Source: CAVVJA01 sp963779485 (GTDB lineage Bacteria; Actinomycetota; Actinomycetes; Mycobacteriales; Jatrophihabitantaceae). From it: a stretch of 64,000 nucleotides of DNA. Below are positions 9,240-18,255 of the stretch, piece by piece; positions within the stretch are counted from its first letter, which is position 1, and the number at the start of each line of letters is the position of its first letter. The notes under the pieces are model-generated. The model did no database searches, had not been told where the DNA came from, and saw nothing but the letters and a program-made list of their open reading frames with translations. The stretch is taken from the NCBI GenBank assembly GCA_963779485.1, contig CAVZYJ010000007.1, positions 62,001 to 126,000 on the forward strand, written 5' to 3'. The position numbers and the translations under genes are program-made.

Positions 9240-9309
9240 GCCGTCCTCCGTTGGGGTCGTTCATGCCTTGACAGCGCCGCTCTCGACGTGCCACCCTACC
9301 GACGTCTGA

Positions 9310-9321
9310 TGGAACGTTCAA
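9310..9321. promoter_or_regulatory. Candidate LacI-type operator
   Basis: TGGAACGTTCAA contains the 8-bp palindrome GAACGTTC with flanking T/A match, the CG-centred form bound by LacI-family proteins. It lies between the divergent lacI-like gene (start 9239) and the GH31 gene (start 9360). Regulation is inferred from position. Confidence 0.5.
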
Positions 9322-9359
9322 CCAGAGCAAATCTCAGAAATCGTTACATAAGGACGGCA

Positions 9360-10905
9360 ATGACCGCCCCCGACCGCGTGCTGCTCGACCTCGCCCCAGG
9401 CGAAGCGTGGTGGGGCGGGGCCGTCGCCGACGGCCAGAGCATGCCGTTCGGAGCGGCCGCGCATCGCCGCAACCTCGCAACGTCAGCCGGCTTCTTGACA
9501 AACGACCGAGACGGTGCGAACCAGTCAGCCCCACTCTTGCTGTCGAGTCGTGGGCGGTACGTCTGGTCGGAGGACGCGTTTACCTTCGAATTCGTCGACG
9601 GCACTCTTCGGTTTGTCGGTGAAGGCCTGGTGGTCGGCTCGGGTAGTGAGCCGACGTTGGCGGGGGCGTTCCGCGCGGCCTCGTCGGCGCACTTTCCGCC
9701 CAGTGGGGCGACGCCCGCCGAGGCCATGTTCGCGGGCTCCGCAGTACAGCACCTGGATCGAGATGCCATTCCTGCCAACACAATCAGGCGTGCTGGACTA
9801 CGTCAGCGGTTTGCTCGATGCCGGCTTTCCACCCGGACTGGTGATTATCGACGACAGCTGGTCCGCTACCTACGGAACATGGCAATTCGACCTCAGCCGC
9901 TTCCCGGATCCGACGTCCATGATCGAGACGCTGCATTCGTGGGGTTGCCCGGTCATGCTCTGGATCGTTCCGTTCGTCAGTCCGGACACTCGTCGATTTC
10001 GCGATCTGGAGAAACGCGATCTGCTCGTACGCGACGCTGTCGGGAGTACGGCCATTCGCCACTGGTGGAATGGCTACAGCGCCGTGCTCGACATCAGCAA
10101 TCCGGATGCGCGGGCGCAATTGTGTGCGGATCTCGACCGGCTGGTCCGCGAACATGGTGTCGACGGATTCAAGTTCGATGCCGGGGACCTTCGAGATTTT
10201 CGCTCAGGCGACCGGAATGCCGCGATGACCGAGCCGACCGGGCAATGCGAGGCCTGGGCGCGGCTCGCCTCGCGATATCCCTTCAACGAACTGCGGGCCT
10301 GCTGGAAGATGGGCGGTCAGCCGCTGGCGCAAAGGCTGCACGACAAGCCGCCGCTCTGGGGCGCCGGTGGCTTGCTGTCCCTGATTCCGGAAGCTATCGC
10401 GCAAGGATTGATCGGGCATCCGTTCGTCTGCCCCGACATGGTCGGCGGTGGCGATCTCAAATACTTCTCGGATGAGCAACCGCTCGATCAGGAATTGTTC
10501 GTGCGCTACGCGCAGTGTGCGGCGCTGTTTCCGATGATGCAGTTTTCCGTATCTCCGGCGAGAGTGCTCGACCCGCCGTACCTGCAGGCCGTCCAGGCCG
10601 CCGTTCGGCTACGCCAGCGCTTGACCCCTGAAATCCTCGAGCTGGTGAAGGATGCGGCGGCAACGGGCGAACCGATCCTGCGGTCCGTCGGCTATCACTT
10701 CTCCGGCTACGAGCACGTCCACGACCAGTTCCTGCTCGGTGAGAGGATCCTCGTCGCTCCGGTGCTTCGGCCGGGTGCCACCGCCCGGTCAGTCGAAATC
10801 CCGCCCGGCGTCTGGATCGACGCTGACGGTGGCTCAATGACCGGGCCTTGCACCATCGAACGGACGGTGAGTCTGGAGAGCGTTCCGTGGTTCCGGCGGG
10901 TGTAG
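9360..10905 (+). pseudogene. GH31 glycoside hydrolase, one frameshift
   Basis: A GH31 (alpha-glucosidase/alpha-xylosidase-type) gene of about 515 codons split into two frames. Frame one runs from ATG 9360 (after an AAGGACGG site) to about 9734 and ends in AEAMFA. The second frame carries the rest: PQYSTWIEM, the FPPGLVIIDDSW strand, GCPVMLWIVPF, the nucleophile motif GFKFDAGD and a C-terminal beta-domain (GERILVAPVLRPGA). One extra base around 9734-9739 (GCGGGC) would account for the break. Either the gene is newly inactivated or the base is a sequencing error; everything else looks intact. The divergent LacI protein is its likely regulator. Confidence 0.85.
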
Positions 10906-10937
10906 CGAAGCGCGCGGCGACCTAGCCGGGCATCCTG

Positions 10938-12125
10938 TTACAGACGGTGTGCGCCGGCACTGGCGGTCGCGGTGAACGGGCCGGGGGGCGGGTAGCCGGC
11001 CTGTGCGTAGGCGGTCTCGACCGCATCGGATACCGCGATCGTCTGCTCGGCCTCGACGATGGCCAGGACGCTACCGCCGAAGCCACCTCCGGTCATGCGG
11101 GCCCCATGAGCTCCGGCGTCCAGCGAGGCGGCAACCGCCAGGTCGACCTGCGGCACCGTGATGTCGAAGTCGTCGCGCATCGAGTCATGCGACGCGGTGA
11201 GTATCGGCCCGATCCGCCGGGGATCTTCGCCCGTTTCCAACGCGGCCACGGTGTCCAGCACCCGTTGATCTTCGGTCACGACGTGGCGCACGCGCTTGCG
11301 CATCCGCTCGTCCGGCAATCGAGCCAACGCATCGTCGAGATCTTCGAGCCGAACATCGCGCAGAGCCGGCCGGCCGAGTTGCTTCGCTGCCGCCGCGCAG
11401 CTTTGTCGCCTCTCGGCGTACTCGCTGTCGAATAGCGCGTGCGGCGTCCGGCTGTCGATGACCAGGAGAGCCAGGCCCGCGGAAGCCAGCTCGAATGGCA
11501 CATGACTGACCGCCATGGTTCGGGTATCCAGGAAGACCAGCTGGTCGTGCTGCCCGTACAGCGATGCCATCTGGTCCATGACGCCGGTCGGAGCACCGAC
11601 GATGTCGTTCTCGGAACTGCGCGCTACCGCTGCGAGCTCGTGTCGGGACAGGTCGAAGCCAGCAAGATCGTTCCAAGCCAGGGCGACGGCGCACTCGAGG
11701 GCCGCCGACGAGGACAGCCCGGCGCCCGCGGGCAGGTTGCTGTCGACGACGATGTCGAGGCCAGGAACGTCGTTGCCGCGCCTCCGGAACGCCCAGGCCA
11801 CGCCAGCAACGTAGGCGAACCAGCCGTCGACCGACTGTGGGGCGATCGCGGCCAGCGGAATCTCGGCCAGGCCCGGTTCCTGTCGAGAGCGGACTCGCAG
11901 CGTCGGAGCAGGGGACAGCCGGGCCGCGGCGACAATGCCTTGCCCCAACGCGAAGGGAAGGACGTATCCATCGTTGTAGTCCGTGTGCTCACCGATGAGG
12001 TTCACGCGCCCCGGAGCCCACCAGTAGCCACTCGGTTCGGAGCCGAACGTCTCGGCAAACAGTTCGGCGACTGCCTCGACCGGTAGCGGCGCCGGGCTCA
12101 GATCGGCCGGGAGCTGGCCGTTCAT
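10938..12125 (-). CDS. galK: Galactokinase
   Basis: A 395-residue GHMP kinase that phosphorylates alpha-D-galactose to galactose-1-phosphate using ATP in the cytoplasm. The galactokinase signature GRVNLIGEHTDYNDGYVLP lies near residue 44, the ATP-binding LPAGAGLSSSAALE loop near 135, and the C-terminal GGGFGG motif (ARMTGGGFGGSVLAIV) is present. The start overlaps the galE stop (ATGA, 12122-12125), so it is the last gene of a ugp-galE-galK operon. No galT lies in the window. Confidence 0.96.
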   Translation of the reverse strand: MNGQLPADLSPAPLPVEAVAELFAETFGSEPSGYWWAPGRVNLIGEHTDYNDGYVLPFALGQGIVAAARLSPAPTLRVRSRQEPGLAEIPLAAIAPQSVDGWFAYVAGVAWAFRRRGNDVPGLDIVVDSNLPAGAGLSSSAALECAVALAWNDLAGFDLSRHELAAVARSSENDIVGAPTGVMDQMASLYGQHDQLVFLDTRTMAVSHVPFELASAGLALLVIDSRTPHALFDSEYAERRQSCAAAAKQLGRPALRDVRLEDLDDALARLPDERMRKRVRHVVTEDQRVLDTVAALETGEDPRRIGPILTASHDSMRDDFDITVPQVDLAVAASLDAGAHGARMTGGGFGGSVLAIVEAEQTIAVSDAVETAYAQAGYPPPGPFTATASAGAHRL

Positions 12126-13072
12126 CCGTGCTCCTGGGCGAATCTCCAGGCGTCAGACACGATGCGATCGAGGTCGAATTCCGCTTTCCAGCCGAGCTCG
12201 GCGTGTGTCCGCTCCGACGACGCGACCAGAGCCGGTGGATCGCCACCGCGCCGAGCGAGGTCGACCGATGGCACCGGGTGGCCGGTGACCTGGCGGCAGC
12301 TCGCCACGACCTCGCGAACGGTGAAGCCGGTGCCGGAGCCAAGGTTGTAGATGGCGTGGGTGCCGGCCACCACAGCTTCGAGTGCCAATAGGTGCGCTCG
12401 GCCGAGATCGACGACGTGCAGATAGTCGCGGATGCAGGTGCCGTCGCGGGTCTCGTAGTCGGTGCCGAAGATCGGGACCGATTCCCGAACGCCGAGTGGC
12501 ACCTTGAGAATGTTCGGAATGAGGTGGCTCTCCGGATCGTGCCGCTCGCCTAACGATCCCAGCGCCCCGCCGACGTTGAAGTAGCGAAGGCTGGCCGCGG
12601 CCAGCCCGTAGGCCCGAGCGGCGCCGGTGATCGCCATATCGACGGCCAGCTTGGTCTGGCCGTAGGGGTTGATCGGGACGGCGGGATCCTCCTCTTGGAT
12701 CGGTACCCGGCGCGGAATGCCGTAGGTTGCCGCCGTCGAGCTGAAGATCAGACGTTCGACGCCGGCGTCTCGCATCGCGGCGAGCAGCGTCAGCGTGCCG
12801 ACCACGTTGTTGTCCCAATAGATCTCGGGTCGCTCGACCGATTCGGCGACAAGTGACTTCGCCGCGAAGTGCAGCACACCGTCGAACGACACGTCGAGGA
12901 TCTGCGCGACATGGCTCAGCTCGTCCTGAACGAACTGCGCGCCATCGACGACCGCATCGGAGTGTCCGGTCGACAGGTCGTCGAGCACCACGACCTGGTG
13001 TCCAGCGGTGATCAGCTGGGCGGTGACCACAGATCCGATATAACCGGCACCTCCGGTAACGAGCAGCTTCAT
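12122..13072 (-). CDS. galE: UDP-glucose 4-epimerase
   Basis: A 316-residue extended short-chain dehydrogenase that interconverts UDP-galactose and UDP-glucose with bound NAD. Visible features are the GGAGYIGS nucleotide-binding motif (residues 7-14), the catalytic SSTAATYG serine region, the NPYGQTKLAVD Tyr-xxx-Lys pair and RYFNVGGA substrate loop, and RDGTCIRDYLHVVDL. It lies 46 bases downstream of the UGPase gene and overlaps galK by four bases, so translation is probably coupled. It completes a nucleotide-sugar route with its neighbours. Confidence 0.96.
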   Translation of the reverse strand: MKLLVTGGAGYIGSVVTAQLITAGHQVVVLDDLSTGHSDAVVDGAQFVQDELSHVAQILDVSFDGVLHFAAKSLVAESVERPEIYWDNNVVGTLTLLAAMRDAGVERLIFSSTAATYGIPRRVPIQEEDPAVPINPYGQTKLAVDMAITGAARAYGLAAASLRYFNVGGALGSLGERHDPESHLIPNILKVPLGVRESVPIFGTDYETRDGTCIRDYLHVVDLGRAHLLALEAVVAGTHAIYNLGSGTGFTVREVVASCRQVTGHPVPSVDLARRGGDPPALVASSERTHAELGWKAEFDLDRIVSDAWRFAQEHG

Positions 13073-13118
13073 GCCGGCGGCTGGAGCCGGGTAGACCCGG
13101 AGCGGTGATCAACCGGCG

Positions 13119-14486
13119 TCATCCGCGCAGCACCTCCCCCTCGGGCACGGTCCGAGGGCCGTCGAGCCGGACTTTGCCTTCGATCGAAACGTTGCCGCCG
13201 AACGTGACATCGCCATGGACCTCGAGCTTCACGCAGCGACGAAGCGACGGCACCCCCGCGGAGAACCGCCGGTCGAAGTCCGGTAGCAGCTTGAAGTACT
13301 TGGGATCGAGAGTCACCATCGGCGCTTCGCCGTCGAACGTCGGAACCACGGCTCCGTCCGAGCGAAGCTCGTACGCGTCGGACCGAACGACCAAGAGGTC
13401 ATCTGTCGTCTTGACGGGCGCGAATCGGGTGCGCGGTACCGAGATCGCTTGAGCGGCGTCGATCGAGCCGATCGCGGCACCCATCGCGGTCTCGAGCTGG
13501 ATCACTGGGGTACTCGAGGAATCGGTCGGATCGACGGTCTTGCGGTTGACGATCAAGGGCAGCGTGGGTGCCGCCGGATCGGCTTCCTGCAACCGGTTCA
13601 GCGCCTGCAGGTCGATCCAGAGATTGTTGGTGTTGTAGAACCGCCAGCGCTCGGTGTCGCCGAACGAGGAGTCGCCCTCGGGTACCTGGGCGGTCTCCCG
13701 CAACACGATCCGACCGTTGTGGCGGGCCAGGTGACCCCCCTTCCGATCGGCGGGCGTGCCGACCACGGTCTCCATCGCGAATGGCACATGCTCGGAGGCC
13801 AGCCACGCTGCGATGCGCACGTCGACCAGCGCACCCAGGTTGTCCGAGTTGGACACGAAGCACCAGCGCAGCCCGGCGTCCAGGAGTGCGCGCACGACTC
13901 CGGTGGCGGACATCGCCGTGTAGATGTCGCCATGCCCGGCCGGGCACCATTCCAGGCTCTGGTCGGGCGGCCACGACACGGGTTGGTAGTCGTCGGCCCG
14001 CAGCTTCGGTTCACGCCCTTGGAGGAAGTCAAGGGGAAGGGACGGGTCCTTGAGCGTCGGGTAACGACTTAGCTGGTCGAGGGTGGCGCCGTGCGTACTC
14101 GTGGAGTTCATCAGCAGCAAGGGCAGCCGCGCTTGGTGACGCTCACGCAGAGCCAGAACTTGGGTCGCCAGAATGTCCAGGAAACAACGGCCGTTCTTCA
14201 CGGGAAGAAGCGACTTGGGCCCAGCCAGGCCCATGCTCGTGCCGAGCCCACCGTTGAGCTTGACGACGACGAGCCGGTCGAGCACGAACCGTGCTTGGGC
14301 GGCGGTGGGCTCCGGTAGATCGTCGAGCGAGTCGAGATTGCCGAGTGGCTCGAGCGAGTCTCCGGGCAGCCGGCCGGCCTGCGGGTCGGCGAGCTGTTCG
14401 AGCCGCCGGGCCAAGGCGGCCAGCTCGGCCGGCCGGGCGCCGCCCGCCTCCGCCTTGGCCAGCGTTGCGGTGACGTAGTCGGTCAT
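13119..14486 (-). CDS. UTP-sugar-1-phosphate uridylyltransferase, eukaryote-type UGPase
   Basis: A 455-residue member of the UDPGP family, not the bacterial GalU family. It has the uridine-binding KLNGGLGTSMGLAGPKS motif near residue 75, the LLLMNSTSTHG block, WCPAGHGDIY, FVSNSDNLGA and a C-terminal left-handed beta-helix region (LEVHGDVTFGGNVSIEGKV). The enzyme joins UTP and hexose-1-phosphate to make UDP-hexose. Bifidobacterial relatives accept glucose-1-phosphate and galactose-1-phosphate. As first gene of an operon with galE and galK, and with no galT here, it may provide the missing uridylyl transfer for galactose. The family call is firm; the dual substrate is inference. Confidence 0.9.
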   Translation of the reverse strand: MTDYVTATLAKAEAGGARPAELAALARRLEQLADPQAGRLPGDSLEPLGNLDSLDDLPEPTAAQARFVLDRLVVVKLNGGLGTSMGLAGPKSLLPVKNGRCFLDILATQVLALRERHQARLPLLLMNSTSTHGATLDQLSRYPTLKDPSLPLDFLQGREPKLRADDYQPVSWPPDQSLEWCPAGHGDIYTAMSATGVVRALLDAGLRWCFVSNSDNLGALVDVRIAAWLASEHVPFAMETVVGTPADRKGGHLARHNGRIVLRETAQVPEGDSSFGDTERWRFYNTNNLWIDLQALNRLQEADPAAPTLPLIVNRKTVDPTDSSSTPVIQLETAMGAAIGSIDAAQAISVPRTRFAPVKTTDDLLVVRSDAYELRSDGAVVPTFDGEAPMVTLDPKYFKLLPDFDRRFSAGVPSLRRCVKLEVHGDVTFGGNVSIEGKVRLDGPRTVPEGEVLRG

Positions 14487-15054
14487 GTCGCCAGCCTGCC
14501 CCTCACGTGCATAGCCCCACCGCTTCAGCTAGAGCATGCCTGCAGCACCGTATACGATCGGCCGGTCGCGCAGCAGCTGACGCCTGGTCTCGGTCGTCGC
14601 CCTCGGCGCCGGACAGCGTCGCGAGCGTTTGGTGTGCGCGCTCGTTAGGCGTGCCCGGCTCTCCGTCCCCGTCGTGATCTTGGACTTATGACCTCAGGGC
14701 GACGATAAGTCCAAGATCACGACCCGAATAGGATCACCTAATTATGTAGCATTTCGGCTTTTCTGCGCGCGAATTAGCGCGCGGTTTCCCGACAATAGCC
14801 TATTGGTCAATTTCGCCCGGCGAAGCTTGGCCCGACGCGGCAGCACCCTCCCGGTCGATGGCGGTCTCCACTCATCTGCCCGCCGCTGGGACGTCGGATA
14901 CCCGGGAGGGTGTGCGCGACCTCGATTGTATGGCCTGACAATGGGCAGTGCAATAACGTTGCCGGCGACCATAAAGTCGGATGGGCCCCAGAAAGGAGTT
15001 GAAAGTAGATTGACTCGGCGTTAGATGAGTGATGCTTTTGAGGAGGCGTCAGCG
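14487..15054. other. Long intergenic region between UGPase and GH1 genes
   Basis: 568 bases between divergent genes. The only clear structure is the palindromic element at 14672-14722. Bases 14740-14815 are markedly richer in A/T than the surroundings, and the GH1 ribosome-binding site lies at 15041-15046. I see no supported gene; the short open frames on both strands have no recognisable protein features. Confidence 0.6.
14672..14722. repeat. Dispersed palindromic element, copy 2 (perfect 18-bp arms)
   Basis: Arms 14672-14689 (TCGTGATCTTGGACTTAT) and 14705-14722 are exact reverse complements around a 15-base loop. Read on the minus strand, the loop matches the CGTCGCCC core of the other copies. 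It is the longest perfect arm pair of the family and again sits between divergent genes. Confidence 0.85.
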
Positions 15055-16458
15055 ATGAGTACATCGGCATCGGCGGTCGGATTTCCTGTGCTGCCAGCGT
15101 CGTTCGAGTTCGGAGTGGCAACGGCGTCCTATCAGATCGAAGGGGCGGTCAGCGAGGACGGCCGTGGGACGTCGATCTGGGACACCTTCAGCCACACACC
15201 GGGCGCGATCGCCAACGGTGAAACCGGTGACATCGCCTGCGATCACTATCACCGGTATCGGCAGGACGTCGCACTCATGGCTGAGCTCGGCCTTGACGCC
15301 TATCGGTTCTCAGTAGCGTGGCCCCGAGTGCAGCCGGAGGGCAGTGGAGCGGTTAATCCAGCCGGCTTGCAGTTCTACGACCGGTTGGTCGACGAGCTGG
15401 CGACGTACGGGATCAAGCCGGTCGTCACGCTCTACCACTGGGATCTTCCGCAGCCCCTGGAGGATGCCGGCGGGTGGACGGCTCGAGACACGGCTTATAG
15501 ATTCGCCGACTACGCGGCGCTCGTTCAGGCGGCGCTGGGCGATCGGGTCGCGCAGTGGATAACGTTGAACGAGCCGTTCTGCGCGTCGATATTGGGCTAC
15601 GCGACCGGCCGCCACGCGCCTGGGCGTCGCGAAGGCCTCGGAGCGTTGGCCGCCGCCCACCATCTTCTCCTCGGCCATGGTCTCGCGCTCGACCGCCTGC
15701 GCTCTGACCGACCCGAGGGGCAGTACGGGATCACGCTGAACCTGACTCCCGTGCGCCCGGCCGGACCGGAGGACACGGCCGTGACCGGCCGCGCCCACCT
15801 GCTCTACAACACCTTGTTCACCGATCCGGTGCTCGCCGGCCGGTACCCGGCCGAAGCCAGCGACGTGTGGTCGTCGTTCGGCGAATTCTCCTTTATCCGG
15901 TCGGACGATCTGCGGCAGATCGCGACACCGCTGGATTTTCTCGGCGTCAACTACTACTTCCCGGCCACGGTGGCCGAAGGAAGCTACGACGAGCGAGAGC
16001 CGGCCAACCGGACCGCGTCCGACCTCGGGATACAGACCGTGATCGACCCGGCGGCAGAGACCACGGAAATGGGCTGGCCGGTGGACGCAGGCGGCCTGCG
16101 CGAACTCCTGACCTGGATCATGGCAACTTACCCGGGCCGAGTGCCGGTGATCGAGATCACCGAGAACGGCCGGGCCTGTCCGGATGTCGTGCGTGCGGGC
16201 CGGGTCGACGATCCGGATCGCATTCGGTACCTCGGTGACCACCTGGCGGTCCTGGCCGACTGCGTCGCGCAGGGGGTTCCGGTGCGCGCGTACTTCTGCT
16301 GGTCCCTGCTCGACAATTTCGAATGGGCCGAGGGATACGCGAAGCGATTCGGCCTGGTTTACACGGACTACCCGACGCAGGCGCGCATTCCGAAGGCGAG
16401 CGCTTACTGGTACCGGGAACTGGTACGAGCTCACAAGGACCGGCGTCAGGGCCCGTGA
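15055..16458 (+). CDS. GH1 beta-glycosidase (beta-glucosidase/beta-galactosidase)
   Basis: A 467-residue retaining glycosidase of family GH1 that releases terminal beta-linked glucose or galactose. Acid/base Glu173 lies in TLNEP and nucleophile Glu370 in ITENG. FGVATASYQIEG (N-terminus) and the SLLDNFEWAEGY aglycone loop are intact. ATG 15055 is chosen over 15025 because AGGAGG lies eight bases upstream. There is no signal peptide, so it works on imported oligosaccharide. With the neighbouring gal operon it could supply galactose or glucose from beta-galactosides; the substrate is inferred. Confidence 0.94.
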   Translation: MSTSASAVGFPVLPASFEFGVATASYQIEGAVSEDGRGTSIWDTFSHTPGAIANGETGDIACDHYHRYRQDVALMAELGLDAYRFSVAWPRVQPEGSGAVNPAGLQFYDRLVDELATYGIKPVVTLYHWDLPQPLEDAGGWTARDTAYRFADYAALVQAALGDRVAQWITLNEPFCASILGYATGRHAPGRREGLGALAAAHHLLLGHGLALDRLRSDRPEGQYGITLNLTPVRPAGPEDTAVTGRAHLLYNTLFTDPVLAGRYPAEASDVWSSFGEFSFIRSDDLRQIATPLDFLGVNYYFPATVAEGSYDEREPANRTASDLGIQTVIDPAAETTEMGWPVDAGGLRELLTWIMATYPGRVPVIEITENGRACPDVVRAGRVDDPDRIRYLGDHLAVLADCVAQGVPVRAYFCWSLLDNFEWAEGYAKRFGLVYTDYPTQARIPKASAYWYRELVRAHKDRRQGP

Positions 16459-16469
16459 GCTGATGACCC

Positions 16470-16700
16470 TTACCGGCCACGGCGTTTCGGCTGGATCGCG
16501 CGACGCAGGCTCAGGGTCAGCAAGAATGCGACGGCGGCCGGCATAACCCACCAACTGGGAAAGGACGTCGCCGTCGACAGCCCGTAGGTGAGGGCGAGCG
16601 CAGCCACGACGCCGATCGCGACCCGCCAGTCGTCTCCGACGACGAAGTCGTACCAGAACGCGCCGAACCGGCGCAGCCCCATGATCGTGCGTCGGATCAT
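16470..16700 (-). CDS. Small two-helix membrane protein
   Basis: A 76-residue protein with a short basic, aromatic N-terminus (RFGAFWYDFVVGDDWR) and two hydrophobic helices (about residues 27-44 and 50-66), ending in a basic tail. No named family is recognised, but the FWYDFVVGDDW start is a pattern seen in small actinobacterial membrane proteins. Its start overlaps the stop of the upstream membrane-protein gene by four bases (ATGA, 16697-16700), so the two are translationally coupled and probably work together. Confidence 0.7.
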   Translation of the reverse strand: MIRRTIMGLRRFGAFWYDFVVGDDWRVAIGVVAALALTYGLSTATSFPSWWVMPAAVAFLLTLSLRRAIQPKRRGR

Positions 16701-17470
16701 CGGGCCACCGACACCTGGGGGGCCACGGCCGCTTGCGGCGGCGGAGCGATCCGACGGAGCAGGGCGACGAGTCCAAGGGCGAGCATCGCGACACCAGCGA
16801 CGACAACGGGCAGGGCAGCGTCGCCCCCGGGCCAGTCAGTGCCGGCACCCTCGGCTCCCCAGAACGTCCCGAAGCTGGTCAGCAAGATGCCGACGACGAA
16901 CTTCATGCCGTTTTCTGGCACTCGAGCCAACGGTGCGCGCACCGCCAAGCCGGCGACGGCGACGACGACGACGGCGACCCCCGCCGCGAGCGCCGCGAGT
17001 GGCACGTTGTGCTGGTTGCTGCCGAAGGTCAGGGCAATGAACGCGACCTCGAGGCCTTCCAGGAGAACCCCTTTGAACGACAGGGTGAACGCGTACCAGT
17101 CGGTGACAGTGCCGCGCCGGTGAGCCGAAGCGGCCCGCGCCGCGTCCAGCTCGGTCCGGAAGATCGCGGCCTCGTCGTGCACCGACTTGTAGCCGCTTGC
17201 TCGCAGGATCGCTTTGCGCAGCCACTGCAGCCCGAACACGAGCAGCAGGCCGCCGACGAGCAGCCGCAGAGCCCGCAGCGGGATGGCAGTCAGCGTCGGT
17301 CCGAGCAGGGCGACAGTGATCCCGAGAACCAGGAGAGCGGCGAGCACACCCTGCAGCGCCGACCGCCAATCCTTACGGCCAGTGCCGGCAGCCAAGACGA
17401 TCGTCAACGCCTCGACTGCCTCGACCGCGCTGGCCAGGAACACGGCGACGAACAGTCCCCAGCCTGGCAT
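16697..17470 (-). CDS. COG4280-like predicted transporter membrane protein
   Basis: A 257-residue membrane protein with about seven helices. It has two related acidic motifs inside helices: SAVEAVEALTIV near the N-terminus and GVLLEGLEVAFIALTFG in the middle. They resemble the E-x-x-E ligands of metal-ion permeases such as Ftr1 or TMEM165-type proteins, and suggest an internal duplication. The closest description I can give is the uncharacterised COG4280 family. It is followed by the coupled small membrane protein (ATGA overlap). Transport of a cation is inference. Confidence 0.68.
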   Translation of the reverse strand: MPGWGLFVAVFLASAVEAVEALTIVLAAGTGRKDWRSALQGVLAALLVLGITVALLGPTLTAIPLRALRLLVGGLLLVFGLQWLRKAILRASGYKSVHDEAAIFRTELDAARAASAHRRGTVTDWYAFTLSFKGVLLEGLEVAFIALTFGSNQHNVPLAALAAGVAVVVVAVAGLAVRAPLARVPENGMKFVVGILLTSFGTFWGAEGAGTDWPGGDAALPVVVAGVAMLALGLVALLRRIAPPPQAAVAPQVSVAR

Positions 17471-17552
17471 GCACCGCTCCTGTGATCGTCGTCCCGCTTG
17501 ACAGTAGCTGGCCGAACCGGCGAGGACGCGTCTCGAGCAGCCCGATGCGGCG

Positions 17553-18182
17553 TCACAGGCCTCGAGCGACAGCGGCGATCACCGTGGTGATAGCGCGCTC
17601 GATCTCGTCGTCCGGAATCGCTCGCAACGGGCCATCGACGAGGAGTGATGACAGCCCGTGGACGGCCGACCAGGCGACGTACTCGGCCCGCGGCCGCCGC
17701 TCCGGGGGTAGCGCGCCCACCGCTACGAGCTCGTCGAGGCGTGCGGCGAGCAGAGCGTACGGCCCGAGCGGATCTTGGTCGTCCGTCGTCGGTGCCGGGT
17801 CGTGGGGGGCGGCGCCGACGAAGGCGGTGCGGAACCAACCGGGCTCGGTGAGGGCGAAATCGATGTAGGCCCGCCCGATCGCCGCGAGCTTGGCCCAGGC
17901 CCGCCGGACCTTGTTGCCGGACGGCACCTCAGCGATGCGCTGGCTCATCAGCAGTCCCAGCTGCCGCAAGCATCGCGCGCTGACGGCGGCCAGCAAGTCC
18001 TCGTGATCGGCGAAGTGACGATATGCGGCGTTGTGCGACACGTTCGCTTCACGCGACACCGCGCGCAAGACCACGGCGCCCGGGCCGCCCGTACGCGCCA
18101 GCTCCAGACCGGCGTCGACAAGCGTCTCGCGCAGGTTGCCGTGGTGGTACGGGCGACGCTCCGTTGCCTCCGGACCAATCAT
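17553..18182 (-). CDS. TetR/AcrR-family repressor
   Basis: A 209-residue regulator with an N-terminal TetR helix-turn-helix (YHHGNLRETLVDAG through VSREANVSHNAAYRHFADHEDLLAAV) and the TetR_C WHG-type ligand domain (GWFRTAFVG, EYVAWSAVHGLSSLLV). The ATG at 18182 is preferred over 18236, because the longer form would run through the operator palindrome. It is divergent from a DHA2 efflux gene, 73 bases apart, with an operator between them. It therefore very probably represses the pump and itself until a toxic or metabolite ligand binds. Confidence 0.9.
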   Translation of the reverse strand: MIGPEATERRPYHHGNLRETLVDAGLELARTGGPGAVVLRAVSREANVSHNAAYRHFADHEDLLAAVSARCLRQLGLLMSQRIAEVPSGNKVRRAWAKLAAIGRAYIDFALTEPGWFRTAFVGAAPHDPAPTTDDQDPLGPYALLAARLDELVAVGALPPERRPRAEYVAWSAVHGLSSLLVDGPLRAIPDDEIERAITTVIAAVARGL

Positions 18183-18200
18183 GTTGACAGTGTCCACAAC
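18183..18200. promoter_or_regulatory. Possible second operator overlapping the tetR start
   Basis: GTTGACAGTGTCCACAAC is an imperfect palindrome whose outer GTTG/CAAC halves and GTTGAC half match the main operator at 18215. Its position next to the start codon at 18182 would suit autoregulation. Weak on its own. Confidence 0.35.
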
Positions 18201-18214
18201 CAGTGCCACGCTAG

Positions 18215-18239
18215 TCAATGTTGACGTCGTCAACATTGA
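18215..18239. promoter_or_regulatory. TetR operator, perfect palindrome
   Basis: Arms TCAATGTTGACG (18215-18226) and CGTCAACATTGA (18228-18239) are exact reverse complements around one central T. The site lies between the tetR start (18182) and the MFS start (18256), as expected for a repressor controlling both. Confidence 0.85.
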
Positions 18240-18255
18240 TCGAGCAGGAGAACCG

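Noticed and set aside
14742..15024. Short open frames in the UGPase-GH1 gap
   Set aside because: No ribosome-binding site, no conserved motif, and composition unlike neighbouring genes.
15310..16848. 512-codon open frame antisense to the GH1 gene
   Set aside because: Shadow of the GH1 gene: Arg/Ala-rich, no domain, while the plus strand has a complete catalytic protein.
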